Source: Streptomyces sp. HB132 (GTDB taxonomy: Bacteria > Actinomycetota > Actinomycetes > Streptomycetales > Streptomycetaceae). From it: a stretch of DNA of 64,000 nt. Positions 44,674-53,347 of this stretch are shown one piece after another. The notes below the pieces were generated by a model, which was not told the DNA's origin, searched no databases, and was given only the letters and a program-made list of their open reading frames with translations. The stretch covers positions 62,001-126,000 of the forward strand of contig NZ_JAFBGA010000008.1 in NCBI RefSeq assembly GCF_016909575.1, written 5' to 3'. Within the stretch, counting starts at the first letter, position 1. The number at the start of each line of letters is the position of its first letter. The position numbers and the translations under genes were made by a program.

Positions 44674-46749
44674 ATGAAGAGAACTGTTCTTGCGGCATCG
44701 ATCTCCCTGGCCGTCAGCGCCCTGCTGATAGCCGGCACGGGATCCCCCGCCGCCGCTGCCGACACCGCTCGGCCTCACCCGCCCAAGGCCGACAAGAGCC
44801 AGGCCGTCCAGGACGCCCGCGACTCGATCGCCGCCCACCCCAAGGCGGTTCGGGCGAGCTCGGACGACACCTTCAAGTCCGCCTCGGTACTGGTCGACAA
44901 GGACGGTACCCGGCATGTGCACATGACACGCGAGTACCGCGACCTCCCCGTACTGGGAGGTGACGTCGTCGTGCACTCCGCGCCCAGCGGGGCGTTCCGA
45001 GAGAGCACTCTGACCCTCAAGGACAGCCTCTCCCTGCCGGTGACCCCCAAGGTCAGCGCCCAGCGCGCGGAGACCCTGGCGCAGAAGAAGTTCCAGGGCG
45101 AGCGCGCAGACACGACCAGCAAGCTGGTGGTGGACGCGCTCGCCGGCACCCCGCGGCTGGCGTGGCAGGTGACCGTCGACGGCATAGCCCCCGACCAGTC
45201 CCCAAGCCACTTCAACGTGCTGGTGGACGCCCTGACCGGCAAGGTCGGGCAGACGTGGAACGACTTCCACACCGCGGACGGCACCGGCCACGGCTACCAG
45301 GTGGGCGACGTCCCACTGACGACCACCGCCGTGTCCGGCGGCTACCAGCTCAAGGACGCCACCCGGGGCAACGGCGAGACCAGGGACGCGCAGAACCTGA
45401 CCGCGACCAACGACAGCCCGCCGGCCGGCTGGGGCAAGGCGTTCACCGACACCGGCAACGTGTGGGGCAACGGCACGCTCAGCGACCGCGCCACCGTCGC
45501 GGCCGACGCCCACTTCGGCATCCAGGCGACCTGGGACTACTACAAGAACGTGCACGGCCGCAGCGGCATCAAGAACGACGGCGTAGGAGCCCGTTCGTTC
45601 GTGCACTACGGCAACAACTACGCCAACGCCGGCTGGGACGACACCAGCTTCAGCATGATCTACGGCGACGGTGCCCCCGGCGACAAGCCGTTCACCGAGC
45701 TCGACGTCGCGGGCCACGAGATGAGCCACGGTGTCACCTCCGCCACCGCCAACCTGAACTACTTCGGCGACGCGGGCGGCCTGAACGAGTCGACCAGCGA
45801 CATCTTCGGCACCCTGGTCGAGTTCAACGCCAACAGCGCGGTGGACACTCCCGACTACCTCATCGGCGAGAAGATCAGCTCCACGCCGCTGCGGTACATG
45901 GACGACCCGAAGAAGGACGGTGCCTCGCAGAGCTGCTGGACCACCGGCACCAAGAACCTCGACCCGCACTACTCCTCGGGTGTGGGCAACCACTTCTTCT
46001 ACCTGCTGGCGGTCGGCTCCGGCTCCTCCCAGTGGGGCAACAGCCCGACCTGTGACGGCGGCACGGTGACCGGCCTCGGTAACGCCACCGCGGGGAAGAT
46101 CTGGTACCGCGCGCTCACCACGTACATGACCTCGGGCACCACCTACCCGCAGGCCCGTACCGCGAGCATCAAGGCGGCGACCGACCTGTACGGCGCGGCC
46201 AGCAGCCAGTGCGCCGCGGTGGAGAAAGCGTGGAGCGGCGTCGCCGTCGCCCCCACCGCCACCACCTGCGGTGGCGGCGGCACCCCGCCGAGCGGCTCCA
46301 ACCTGCTCTCCAACCCGGGCTTCGAGTCCGGCGCGGTCAACTGGACCGCCAGCTCCGGTGTGGTCACCAACGACGCCTCCGGCACCCCGCACTCCGGCTC
46401 GTACTACGCCTGGCTGGACGGGTACGGCAGCGCGCACACCGACACCCTGTCCCAGTCGGTGACCGTCCCGGCCACCGCCGCGGCGCCCAAGCTCAGCTTC
46501 TTCCTGGCGATCGACACCAAGGAGTCGGGAACCACGCCGTACGACACGCTGAAGGCGCAGGTCGTCAACGGCACCAGCACCACCACCCTGGCGACGTACT
46601 CCAACGCCACGCCTGGTGGTTACACCCAGCGGACCCTTGACCTGTCGGCGTTCAAGGGCAAGACGGTCACGATCAAGTTCACCGGCACCGAGGACTCCTC
46701 TGCGGCCACCAGCTTCCTGATCGACGACACCGCGGTCACCACCGGCTGA
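44674..46749 (+). CDS. Secreted M4 (thermolysin-type) metallopeptidase
   Basis: 691 residues. Sec signal (MKRTVLAASISLAVSALLIA, cleavage near AAA-DT), FTP/PepSY propeptide to ~200, and the M4 catalytic domain. Zinc ligands H348 and H352 with catalytic E349 (HEMSH), third ligand E372 in GGLNESTSD: the 24-residue spacing equals thermolysin. A Gly/Pro/Ser linker (CGGGGTPPSGSN) leads to a C-terminal beta-sandwich (NPGFESGAVNWTASSGVVTN ... IKFTGTEDSSAATSFLIDD), probably substrate binding. Exported neutral protease. Confidence 0.95.
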   Translation: MKRTVLAASISLAVSALLIAGTGSPAAAADTARPHPPKADKSQAVQDARDSIAAHPKAVRASSDDTFKSASVLVDKDGTRHVHMTREYRDLPVLGGDVVVHSAPSGAFRESTLTLKDSLSLPVTPKVSAQRAETLAQKKFQGERADTTSKLVVDALAGTPRLAWQVTVDGIAPDQSPSHFNVLVDALTGKVGQTWNDFHTADGTGHGYQVGDVPLTTTAVSGGYQLKDATRGNGETRDAQNLTATNDSPPAGWGKAFTDTGNVWGNGTLSDRATVAADAHFGIQATWDYYKNVHGRSGIKNDGVGARSFVHYGNNYANAGWDDTSFSMIYGDGAPGDKPFTELDVAGHEMSHGVTSATANLNYFGDAGGLNESTSDIFGTLVEFNANSAVDTPDYLIGEKISSTPLRYMDDPKKDGASQSCWTTGTKNLDPHYSSGVGNHFFYLLAVGSGSSQWGNSPTCDGGTVTGLGNATAGKIWYRALTTYMTSGTTYPQARTASIKAATDLYGAASSQCAAVEKAWSGVAVAPTATTCGGGGTPPSGSNLLSNPGFESGAVNWTASSGVVTNDASGTPHSGSYYAWLDGYGSAHTDTLSQSVTVPATAAAPKLSFFLAIDTKESGTTPYDTLKAQVVNGTSTTTLATYSNATPGGYTQRTLDLSAFKGKTVTIKFTGTEDSSAATSFLIDDTAVTTG

Positions 46750-46775
46750 GCCTGCCCACAGGCTCCGCGGATGCG

Positions 46776-46819
46776 CGCGGTGGGCCCCGGCCGGTGGAAA
46801 CCGGCCGGGGCCCACCGCG
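46776..46819 (+). terminator. Intrinsic terminator of the M4 gene
   Basis: Perfect 20-base arms (46776-46795 and 46800-46819) with a GGAA tetraloop, starting 27 bases after the stop. One of the strongest hairpins in the window; no U-tract, as is usual in Streptomyces. Confidence 0.85.
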
Positions 46820-46987
46820 TGTCCCTGACCTCGGAGCCCAGGACGGGAATGTCCGGCCGAGGGGCCGCCGAACGCCCCTCTTCTCAGGTGGCGGACCTGA
46901 CCGCCCCGGCCTCCGCCGCTTCCCCGCCCTCTGCCGGAAGCGGGCAACGCCGCTCTGTCCGGACTCTGGTCAACATCCGTCTCCCCT

Positions 46988-47008
46988 GGTTACGTTACCT
47001 CTGGTAAC
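46988..47008. promoter_or_regulatory. GTTAC repeats upstream of the propeller gene
   Basis: Tandem GTTACGTTAC followed by an inverted GGTAAC: GTTACC (46994-46999), 3-base gap, GGTAAC (47003-47008). It lies 54 bases before the GTG start, a plausible operator position. Confidence 0.45.
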
Positions 47009-47061
47009 AGAAGCGGGCCCGCCTGCTGGCGCGCCGTCCCCCTCTGCCTCTGGAGTTCACC

Positions 47062-48366
47062 GTGACTCGTTCCTCCACCCGTCGTCCTCACCGCCGGCGC
47101 GCCTTCGGCACGGCCGCCCTCATCGCCGCGGGACTCACCGCGGGCACGCTGCCCTCCGTCCCCGGCCCGGCCGGTGCAGCCGAGGTATCCGAGCGGGCGC
47201 GCCAAGCCGCCCCGGAGGAGCTCAAGGAGGTGTTCTTCGTGGGAAACAACTGGGAGGGCACCGCCGACGTCATCAACTCCCGCGGCGACTACGCCAAGAT
47301 AGGCCGGATCGACATGATCCCCGACAAGAAGGAGCGCCTGCGGGAGATCTACCTCAACCCCGTCAAGCTCGCCTTCTTCCTCGGTATCCGGATCGGCCCG
47401 GGCGAGGGTCACGACCAGTACGTCGACGACATGTACACCACGAAGGACGGCAGGTCCGTCGTCGCCTCCCGTCCGAGCTTCGCCGACGTGGTCTCCATCG
47501 ATGTTCGGAGCGGGAAGATCAACTGGCGCTTCCCGGTGTCCGGCTTCCGCTCCGACCACATGGCGGTCTCACCCGACGGCACCCAGGTCGCCGTCTCCTC
47601 GTCCACCGCGAACACCGTGCACGTCCTCGACATGGCGACGGGCAAGGAGGCGGGTGACTTCAAGACGGGCGACAAGCCGCACGAGAACGTGTACACCGAC
47701 GGCGGCGAGTACCTCTGGAACATGGCCATCGGCGAGGTCAACACCGACATGGACGCGCCCTGGCAGGACTTCACCAAGGGCGACCGCCGCATCACCGTCG
47801 CCGACGCGAAGACCTTCGAGGTCAAGAAGATCATCGACATGCGCGAACGGCTCGACGCCTTCGGCCGCAAGGACCTGTCCGACGCGCTGCGGCCCGTCGC
47901 CTTCACCCCGGACGAGTCGAAGATGTACTTCCAGGTCTCCTTCTTCAACGGCTTCGTCGAGTACGACGTGGACGCCGACAGGATCACCCGGGTGAAGACG
48001 CTGCCGAAGAACCCGCAGACCAGCGACGACCGCACGACCTTCGTCAACGACTCCCGCCACCACGGCATGTCCATGAGCCCCCGGGGCGACAAGCTCTGCA
48101 TCGCCGGGACGATGGACGACTACGTCACCGTCGTCAACCGCGAGACGCTCCAGGAGGGCCCGCTCGTCACCGCCTCCAAGCCGTACTGGGCCACCGTCAG
48201 CGGGGACGGCAAGCACTGCGTGGTGTCCGAGAGCGGCACCGACCAGGTGACGGCGATCGACTTCGCCACCGGCAGGAAGGTCGTCTCGATCCCCGTCGGA
48301 GACCACCCGCAGCGGGTCCGCCTCGGCCACGTCCCCACGGACTGGACCGGCCCCGCCACCGGCTGA
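47062..48366 (+). CDS. Secreted YVTN-type beta-propeller protein
   Basis: 434 residues; GTG at 47062 with GGAG 7 bases upstream. Arg-rich signal region (TRSSTRRPHRRRAFGTAALI, cleavage near AGA-AE) suggests export, perhaps through Tat. Repeats of the YVTN/quinoprotein-amine-dehydrogenase kind: MAVSPDGTQVAVSSSTANTV, PVAFTPDESKMYFQVSFFNG, GMSMSPRGDKLCIAGTMDDY, ATVSGDGKHCVVSESGTDQV. No catalytic residues identifiable; such propellers bind partners or surfaces outside the cell. Confidence 0.85.
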   Translation: MTRSSTRRPHRRRAFGTAALIAAGLTAGTLPSVPGPAGAAEVSERARQAAPEELKEVFFVGNNWEGTADVINSRGDYAKIGRIDMIPDKKERLREIYLNPVKLAFFLGIRIGPGEGHDQYVDDMYTTKDGRSVVASRPSFADVVSIDVRSGKINWRFPVSGFRSDHMAVSPDGTQVAVSSSTANTVHVLDMATGKEAGDFKTGDKPHENVYTDGGEYLWNMAIGEVNTDMDAPWQDFTKGDRRITVADAKTFEVKKIIDMRERLDAFGRKDLSDALRPVAFTPDESKMYFQVSFFNGFVEYDVDADRITRVKTLPKNPQTSDDRTTFVNDSRHHGMSMSPRGDKLCIAGTMDDYVTVVNRETLQEGPLVTASKPYWATVSGDGKHCVVSESGTDQVTAIDFATGRKVVSIPVGDHPQRVRLGHVPTDWTGPATG

Positions 48367-48480
48367 CATCCCCCGGGACCCGCCTCTCCCCCGTGCACGG
48401 TCTGCCGGGCCACGGCTCTCGAGACGCGGCGGGGCGGGTTCCTGCGGGCGTACGGAGGGCGGGTTCCTCCGGACGTCCGG

Positions 48481-49365
48481 TCAGGCTTCGGGGATGGCCC
48501 GGCCGAAGTCGGCGAGCGTGACGGCCTCGGGCTCGGGGCCGCCGCGCCGACCGGTCTCCAGCGCGTCGAGGGCGGCGAGTTCGCCGGCGGTGAGCTCGAA
48601 GTCGAAGACGTCGATGTTCTCGGCGATGCGTGTGCGCTTGGTGGACTTGGGGATGACCGAGCGGCCCTGCTGTAGGCCCCAGCGCAGGAGCACCTGGGCG
48701 GGGCTCTTGCCGTGCGCGTCGGCGATGCGGCTGACGGCGGGATCCCGGAGGACGCTTGTACGGTCCTCGCCGTAGCCGGGGTAGAAGGTGATCCCTCCGA
48801 TGGGGGACCACGCCTGGTTGAGGATGCCGTGCCGGTCGTCGAAGTCGAGGACGGCGCGCTGCTGGAAGTAGGGGTGGATCTCCAGCTGGTTGACCGTGGG
48901 GACCACCGAGGTCGCTTCGAGCAGCCCGGTCAGGTGGTCGACCATGAAGTTGCTGACGCCGATGGCGCGCACCTTTCCGTCGGCCAGGAGCTTTTCCAGG
49001 GCGCGGTAGGCGGCGAGGGTCCTGTCGAAGTCGGACGGCAGCGCCTGGTGCAGGATCAGCAGGTCGATCCGGTCGACACCGAGCTTGGCGGCGCTCTTGT
49101 CGAAGCCGTGGAGGGTCTCGTCGTAGCCGTAGTCGCTGATCCAGATCTTGGTCTCGACGAAGATCTCCTCGCGGGGCACCCCTGAGTCGCGGAGGGCCTG
49201 GCCGACCTCGCGCTCGTTGCCGTAGGCGGCCGCGGTGTCGATGTGCCGGTAGCCGAGTTCGAGCGCGGCCTTGACCGCGTCCCGTGTCTCGTCCGGCGGG
49301 GTCTGGAAGACGCCGAGCCCGAGGGCGGGCATCTCGACGCCGTTGTTGAGGGTGAGGGTCCGCAT
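48481..49365 (-). CDS. Aldo/keto reductase (AKR5-like)
   Basis: 294 residues from ATG at 49365 (AAAGG upstream; GTG at 49368 also possible). The catalytic tetrad is complete: D43, Y48, K73, H106. NADPH-binding tail IPKSTKRTRIAENIDVFDFE. TIM-barrel reductases of the 2,5-diketo-D-gluconate reductase group act on many aldehydes and ketones. Divergent from the XRE gene at 49929. Confidence 0.94.
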   Translation of the reverse strand: MRTLTLNNGVEMPALGLGVFQTPPDETRDAVKAALELGYRHIDTAAAYGNEREVGQALRDSGVPREEIFVETKIWISDYGYDETLHGFDKSAAKLGVDRIDLLILHQALPSDFDRTLAAYRALEKLLADGKVRAIGVSNFMVDHLTGLLEATSVVPTVNQLEIHPYFQQRAVLDFDDRHGILNQAWSPIGGITFYPGYGEDRTSVLRDPAVSRIADAHGKSPAQVLLRWGLQQGRSVIPKSTKRTRIAENIDVFDFELTAGELAALDALETGRRGGPEPEAVTLADFGRAIPEA

Positions 49366-49821
49366 CACAGGAACCTTTCGTTTCGTACGGCCCGTGCGGG
49401 CGCGATGAGGGTCAGGACGGGCACGGCTGCCGGGGTGAGCAGGCCGGGGCGGAGAGGGCCGGTGCCGCGGCGCTCACGCCCTGGAGCGCGTCCGCGCCGA
49501 TCAGCCACCGCCGGGCCTGCGCGGCATGATCGTCCGGACGGCGGACGAGGTGCCGCCGACGCGCCACCGTGATCACAGGTTGCCTGCTCACAGCCGTACC
49601 AGCACCTCGAGGGCTTCGCGCACGGTGTTCCTCCACGCCGGCTTCGTGTCCGGGCCCGTTCCGGACCAGCGGTCCCGGGCCTCCTCCAGACAACCGCAGA
49701 CCAGCGGCCAGGCGGGAGTCACCGTTCTTCCTGGTAACGGCAGTACCTCGCAGACGCGCGCCGACGGACCTACCGTGAAGCGGACGGCACATCCGCGCCG
49801 CCCGATCGAGAGGAGGCCCTC
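49366..49821. other. Intergenic stretch without recognisable gene
   Basis: About 455 bases upstream of the reductase. No family motif on either strand. Confidence 0.5.
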
Positions 49822-49926
49822 GTGCCCCTGGCCCCCACCGAAGCCCACACCCCCTCCGTGTCCGGCACGGGCCGGTCGACGGTCATGCCCTTCGAGGGCG
49901 TCGCGGACCGAGCTCCCGGGAACTGA
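49822..49926 (+). CDS. Possible 34-residue leader ORF
   Basis: GTG at 49822 with a good site (GAGAGGAGG) opens a 34-codon frame ending just before the XRE gene start at 49929. The peptide (PLAPTEAHTPSVSG ... MPFEGVADRAPGN) has no known motif. Either a short coupled leader or the relic of a gene; only the ribosome site supports it. Confidence 0.3.
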   Translation: MPLAPTEAHTPSVSGTGRSTVMPFEGVADRAPGN

Positions 49927-49928
49927 CG

Positions 49929-50840
49929 ATGGCCGACGACGACAGGAAGAACCTGGCCGCCGAGGTGCGCCAGTTCCTCGGCACCCGGCGGGCGCGTATC
50001 ACCCCGGAGCAGGCCGGGCTGCCGGTCTACGGCGGGAAGCGCCGCGTCGCGGGCCTTCGCCGTGAGGAGGTGGCCCTGCTGGCGGGCATGAGCGTGGACT
50101 ACTACGTGCGGCTGGAACGCGGGAACCTCAGCGGCGCCTCCGACTCGGTCCTCGAAGCCCTCGCGCACGCACTGCAGCTGGACGAGGCGGAGCGCACCCA
50201 CCTCTACGACCTGGCCCGCTCGGCGACCCCGTCGGGCCGTCGCCCCACGGTGACCGCATCCCGCGTCCGGCCCACGATCCTGCGGCTGCTCGACTCCATG
50301 GCCGACGTGCCGGCGTACGTACGCAACGCCCGGTTCGACATCCTGGCCACCAACGCGCTGGGGCGGGCGCTGTACGCACCGGTCTTCGATTCGCCGCTGT
50401 TCGCTCAGCGCGGTCCGGTCAACAGTGCTCGTTTCATGTTCCTGGACCCCGCGAGCAGGGACTTCTGGAGCGACTGGGACAAGGGCGCCGACGACGCGGT
50501 GGCCTTCCTGCGCACCGAGACGGGCCGGGCGCCCCACGACAAGGCGCTGACCGACCTGATCGGCGAGCTGACGACGAGGAGCGATGACTTCGCACGCCGG
50601 TGGGCCCGCCACGACGTGAAGTTCCACCGCTCCGGCGTGAAGAACCTCCGGCATCCGCTGGTCGGCGAACTCGCCCTGCCCTACGAGGCGATGGACCTGC
50701 CGTCCGACCCCGGGCTCCGCCTCAACTTCTACACCCCCGAACCGGATTCGCGAGAGCGGGAGGCGCTGGGCCTCCTCGCCGGCTGGGCGAGCACCGGCAC
50801 GGTCGCGCCCTCGGGGTACGACCGAGCGGGTAACGACTGA
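49929..50840 (+). CDS. XRE regulator with MmyB-like ligand domain
   Basis: 303 residues. N-terminal HTH (VAGLRREEVALLAGMSVDYY, VRLERGN) preceded by the typical LGTRRARITPEQAGLP, and a C-terminal MmyB-like domain (YVRNARFDILATNALGRALY, NSARFMFLDPASRDFWSDWD, HPLVGELALPYEAMDLP). In Streptomyces these regulators usually sit beside and control an oxidoreductase; here the truncated aldo/keto reductase 25 bases downstream. Confidence 0.94.
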   Translation: MADDDRKNLAAEVRQFLGTRRARITPEQAGLPVYGGKRRVAGLRREEVALLAGMSVDYYVRLERGNLSGASDSVLEALAHALQLDEAERTHLYDLARSATPSGRRPTVTASRVRPTILRLLDSMADVPAYVRNARFDILATNALGRALYAPVFDSPLFAQRGPVNSARFMFLDPASRDFWSDWDKGADDAVAFLRTETGRAPHDKALTDLIGELTTRSDDFARRWARHDVKFHRSGVKNLRHPLVGELALPYEAMDLPSDPGLRLNFYTPEPDSREREALGLLAGWASTGTVAPSGYDRAGND

Positions 50841-50865
50841 CCGTACGAACGAGAAGAAGAGTCCC

Positions 50866-51567
50866 ATGCAGTACCGACCGCTCGGCCGCACCGGCGTCCA
50901 GGTCAGCCCGCTCTGTCTGGGCGCGATGATGTTCGGCCCCTGGGGCAACGACGACGCGTCCGACTCCGTACGGATCATCCACCGGGCCCTCGACGCGGGC
51001 ATCAACTTCGTCGACACCGCCGACGTCTACTCCGGCGGCGTCTCGGAGGAGATCGTCGGCAAGGCGATCGAGGACCGGCGCGAGGGCGTGTTCCTCGCGA
51101 CCAAGTTCTTCATGCCCATGCACCAGGACGACCCCAACCGGCGCGGCGGCTCGCGGCGCCGGACCATGCGCGCGGTCGAGGACTCCCTGCGAAGGCTCGG
51201 TACCGACCACATCGACCTCTACCAGGTCCACCGTCCCAGCCCCGACACCGACGTCGAAGAGACCCTCGGCGCCCTCTCCGACCTTGTGCACCAGGGAAAG
51301 CTCCGGTACATCGGCTCCTCGTCCTACTCCGGGTCCCGGATCGTCGAGGCCCGGGAAACGTCGCGGGAGCGGCGTCTGGAGCGGTTCGTGACCGAGCAGC
51401 CGCCGTACTCGATCCTGGTGCGCGGCATCGCGGAGGACGTCCTTCCCACCACGCGCCGCCACGGGATGGGCACCCTGACCTACAGCCCGCCGGCCGGTGG
51501 GTGGCTCTCGGGCCGCTATCGCAAAGACAACACTTCTTGTTCATGCATTTCTGATGGAGGAAAGTGA
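50866..51567 (+). pseudogene. Aldo/keto reductase, 3' end lost
   Basis: 233 residues, where related reductases have about 320-340. It begins normally (MQYRPLGRTGVQVSPLCLG, catalytic D/Y in NFVDTADVYSGG, K in LATKFF, H in QVHRP) and runs to GWLSGRYRKD, the standard motif near two thirds of the barrel. At ~51527 this switches to an unrelated, AT-richer tail (NTSCSCISDGGK). All catalytic residues remain but three barrel strands and the cofactor tail are gone, so it is unlikely to fold. Confidence 0.82.
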
Positions 51568-51877
51568 AAACTCGAACGCGCCGATCCCGTGCCCTCTCTT
51601 CGCTCGGGAGTTCGCCTTCTCTGCGCTCGCCGACTTGACGAAGTAGCGCGGACTTACCGCCGAATGAGGGGCGTCCCGTCACCGGTCTCCCAGCCCACCC
51701 TGAACTGCCGGAACAGCCGCAGCGCCGGGCTCTTCGGCCCTGACGCAATTCGGCCGACGGGTCGGCGGGGTGCCCGGGCGCTCTTGTTGACGTCGGAAAA
51801 CTGCCAGAAGGTGTCTCCTGTCCCTGCTGCAATAGTGCTCACAACCATCTGTGAGGCCCCACAACAGGACGGGATTC
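51568..51877. other. Gap with inverted repeat before MFS gene
   Basis: About 310 bases; a minus-strand frame ends in ALRLFRQFRVGWETGDGTPL, which reads like protein but is unassigned. An inverted repeat CTCACA-N6-TGTGAG at 51838-51855 lies just before the MFS start and could be an operator. Confidence 0.4.
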
Positions 51878-53104
51878 GTGTCCACAGCAACGACTACTTC
51901 CATCGACCCCGCTGAACTGCCGGCACGGTCGCCACTTGTCTCGTGGCTGGCCGTGATCTCGGTGATGCTGGGAATTTTCTCGATCGTCACCACCGAAATC
52001 CTGCCGATCGGATTACTTACCTCCATCGGGTCGAGTTTCACCATCTCCGATGGAATGGCCGGCCTGATGATGACCATGCCGGGCTTCCTGGCGGCCGTCT
52101 CGGCACCTCTGGTCACCGTGGCAACGGGGCGCATCGACCGGCGTCTCATGTTGGGGGCGTTCATCCTCCTGCTGGCGCTGGCGAACTTCCTGGCGGCCGC
52201 CGCGTCCAGCTACTGGCTGGTCCTGGTCTCCCGGGTCATGGTGGGCATCACCATCGGAGGGTTCTGGTCGATCGGGGCGGGACTGGCCGGCCGGCTGGTG
52301 CCTCCGGAGTCGGTCGGCCGCGCCACCGCCGTGATCTTTTCCGCGGTACCGCTCGGATCTGTGCTCGGCGTACCGATGGGCACGTTCATCGGGGACGTCG
52401 CGGGGTGGCGTACAGCCTTCCTGGTGATGGGAGTGCTGACTCTCGCCGTGTTCGTCCTGCTGATCCTGGTGGTCCCGTCCCTGCCCGCGGAGGAGCCCAC
52501 ACGGCTGCGCGTGCTCACCGGCATGCTGAAAAGCGTCAACACCAGGTTCGCGCTGGTGATCACCTTCCTGGTCGTGCTCGCCCACTTCGGGGCCTACACC
52601 TACGTCACCCCGTTCCTGGAACAGGTGACGCAGGTGGGCGCCGGGCTCATCACCGTGTTCCTCCTCATCTACGGGGCAGCCGGCATCGCAGGGAACTTCC
52701 TGGGCGGATCACTCGTGGGGCGATACCCGAGGGCCGCCTTCGCGGCAGCCGCCGCGATGATCGGCGGGGCGACCCTGCTGCTCCCGGTGCTCGGCGGCAG
52801 CCGGCTTGGGGCGGTGAGTTTACTGATCCTGTGGGGTGTCGCGTACGGGGCCGTTCCGGTCTGCTCCCAGACCTGGTTCGCCAAGGCATGTCCCGATTCC
52901 CCCGAGGCCTCATCGGTGCTCTTCACGGCGTCGTTCCAAGCCACCATCTCGATGGGCGCCCTGGCCGGAGGCGTGGTGGTCGACCGGTCCTCCCCGTCCA
53001 CGGTCATGGCACTCGCCGGCACGGCCGCGGTCTTCACCGTGATGGCCATCGGCGTTCACCACGCCCGAAAGGTCACCTGGCCCGAGCCGGCTCACCAGCC
53101 GTAG
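51878..53104 (+). CDS. MFS exporter, DHA1 family
   Basis: 408 residues from GTG at 51878 (AGGACGGGA upstream); GTG at 51851 is possible but falls on the inverted repeat. Twelve spans. The DHA1 group shows FSIVTTEILPIGLLTSIGSS at the first span, GRIDRRLMLGAF at the 2-3 loop and the antiporter motif region VPLGSVLGVPMGTFIGDVAG in span 5. AraJ/purine-efflux-like proteins of this type expel small toxic molecules or nucleosides; substrate unknown. Confidence 0.9.
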   Translation: MSTATTTSIDPAELPARSPLVSWLAVISVMLGIFSIVTTEILPIGLLTSIGSSFTISDGMAGLMMTMPGFLAAVSAPLVTVATGRIDRRLMLGAFILLLALANFLAAAASSYWLVLVSRVMVGITIGGFWSIGAGLAGRLVPPESVGRATAVIFSAVPLGSVLGVPMGTFIGDVAGWRTAFLVMGVLTLAVFVLLILVVPSLPAEEPTRLRVLTGMLKSVNTRFALVITFLVVLAHFGAYTYVTPFLEQVTQVGAGLITVFLLIYGAAGIAGNFLGGSLVGRYPRAAFAAAAAMIGGATLLLPVLGGSRLGAVSLLILWGVAYGAVPVCSQTWFAKACPDSPEASSVLFTASFQATISMGALAGGVVVDRSSPSTVMALAGTAAVFTVMAIGVHHARKVTWPEPAHQP

Positions 53105-53347
53105 GGCCACAGCTCCTCACCCAGGGCTCCTGTCCGACGTTCGGTCCGCCGCAGCCACCCCGCTGCGACGGGCCGGTACGGGAACGCCGGCGTTCCCATC
53201 GCCCGGGGTCGTGCGCGGCGCAGGTGGGGTGGGAGGTCAGGCCGTCCGGGCCCCGAAGTCGGACGCACCCTTGGGTGTAATGAGGTGTTTATGGTGTCAA
53301 CGCACTCCTTCCTGTAGGGAGATAGGCGCCGCGTGTACGCTGCGGGT

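Noticed and set aside
44485..46947. 820-residue minus-strand frame opposite the M4 peptidase
   Set aside because: It is Gly/Val/Arg-rich with no motifs, typical of the complement of high-GC coding DNA; the plus strand has a complete enzyme.
51564..51638. 24-codon ORF with GGAGG just upstream after the truncated reductase
   Set aside because: Spacing to GTG is only 3 bases and the peptide is Arg/Ser-rich; the GGAGG lies within the chance tail of the reductase.
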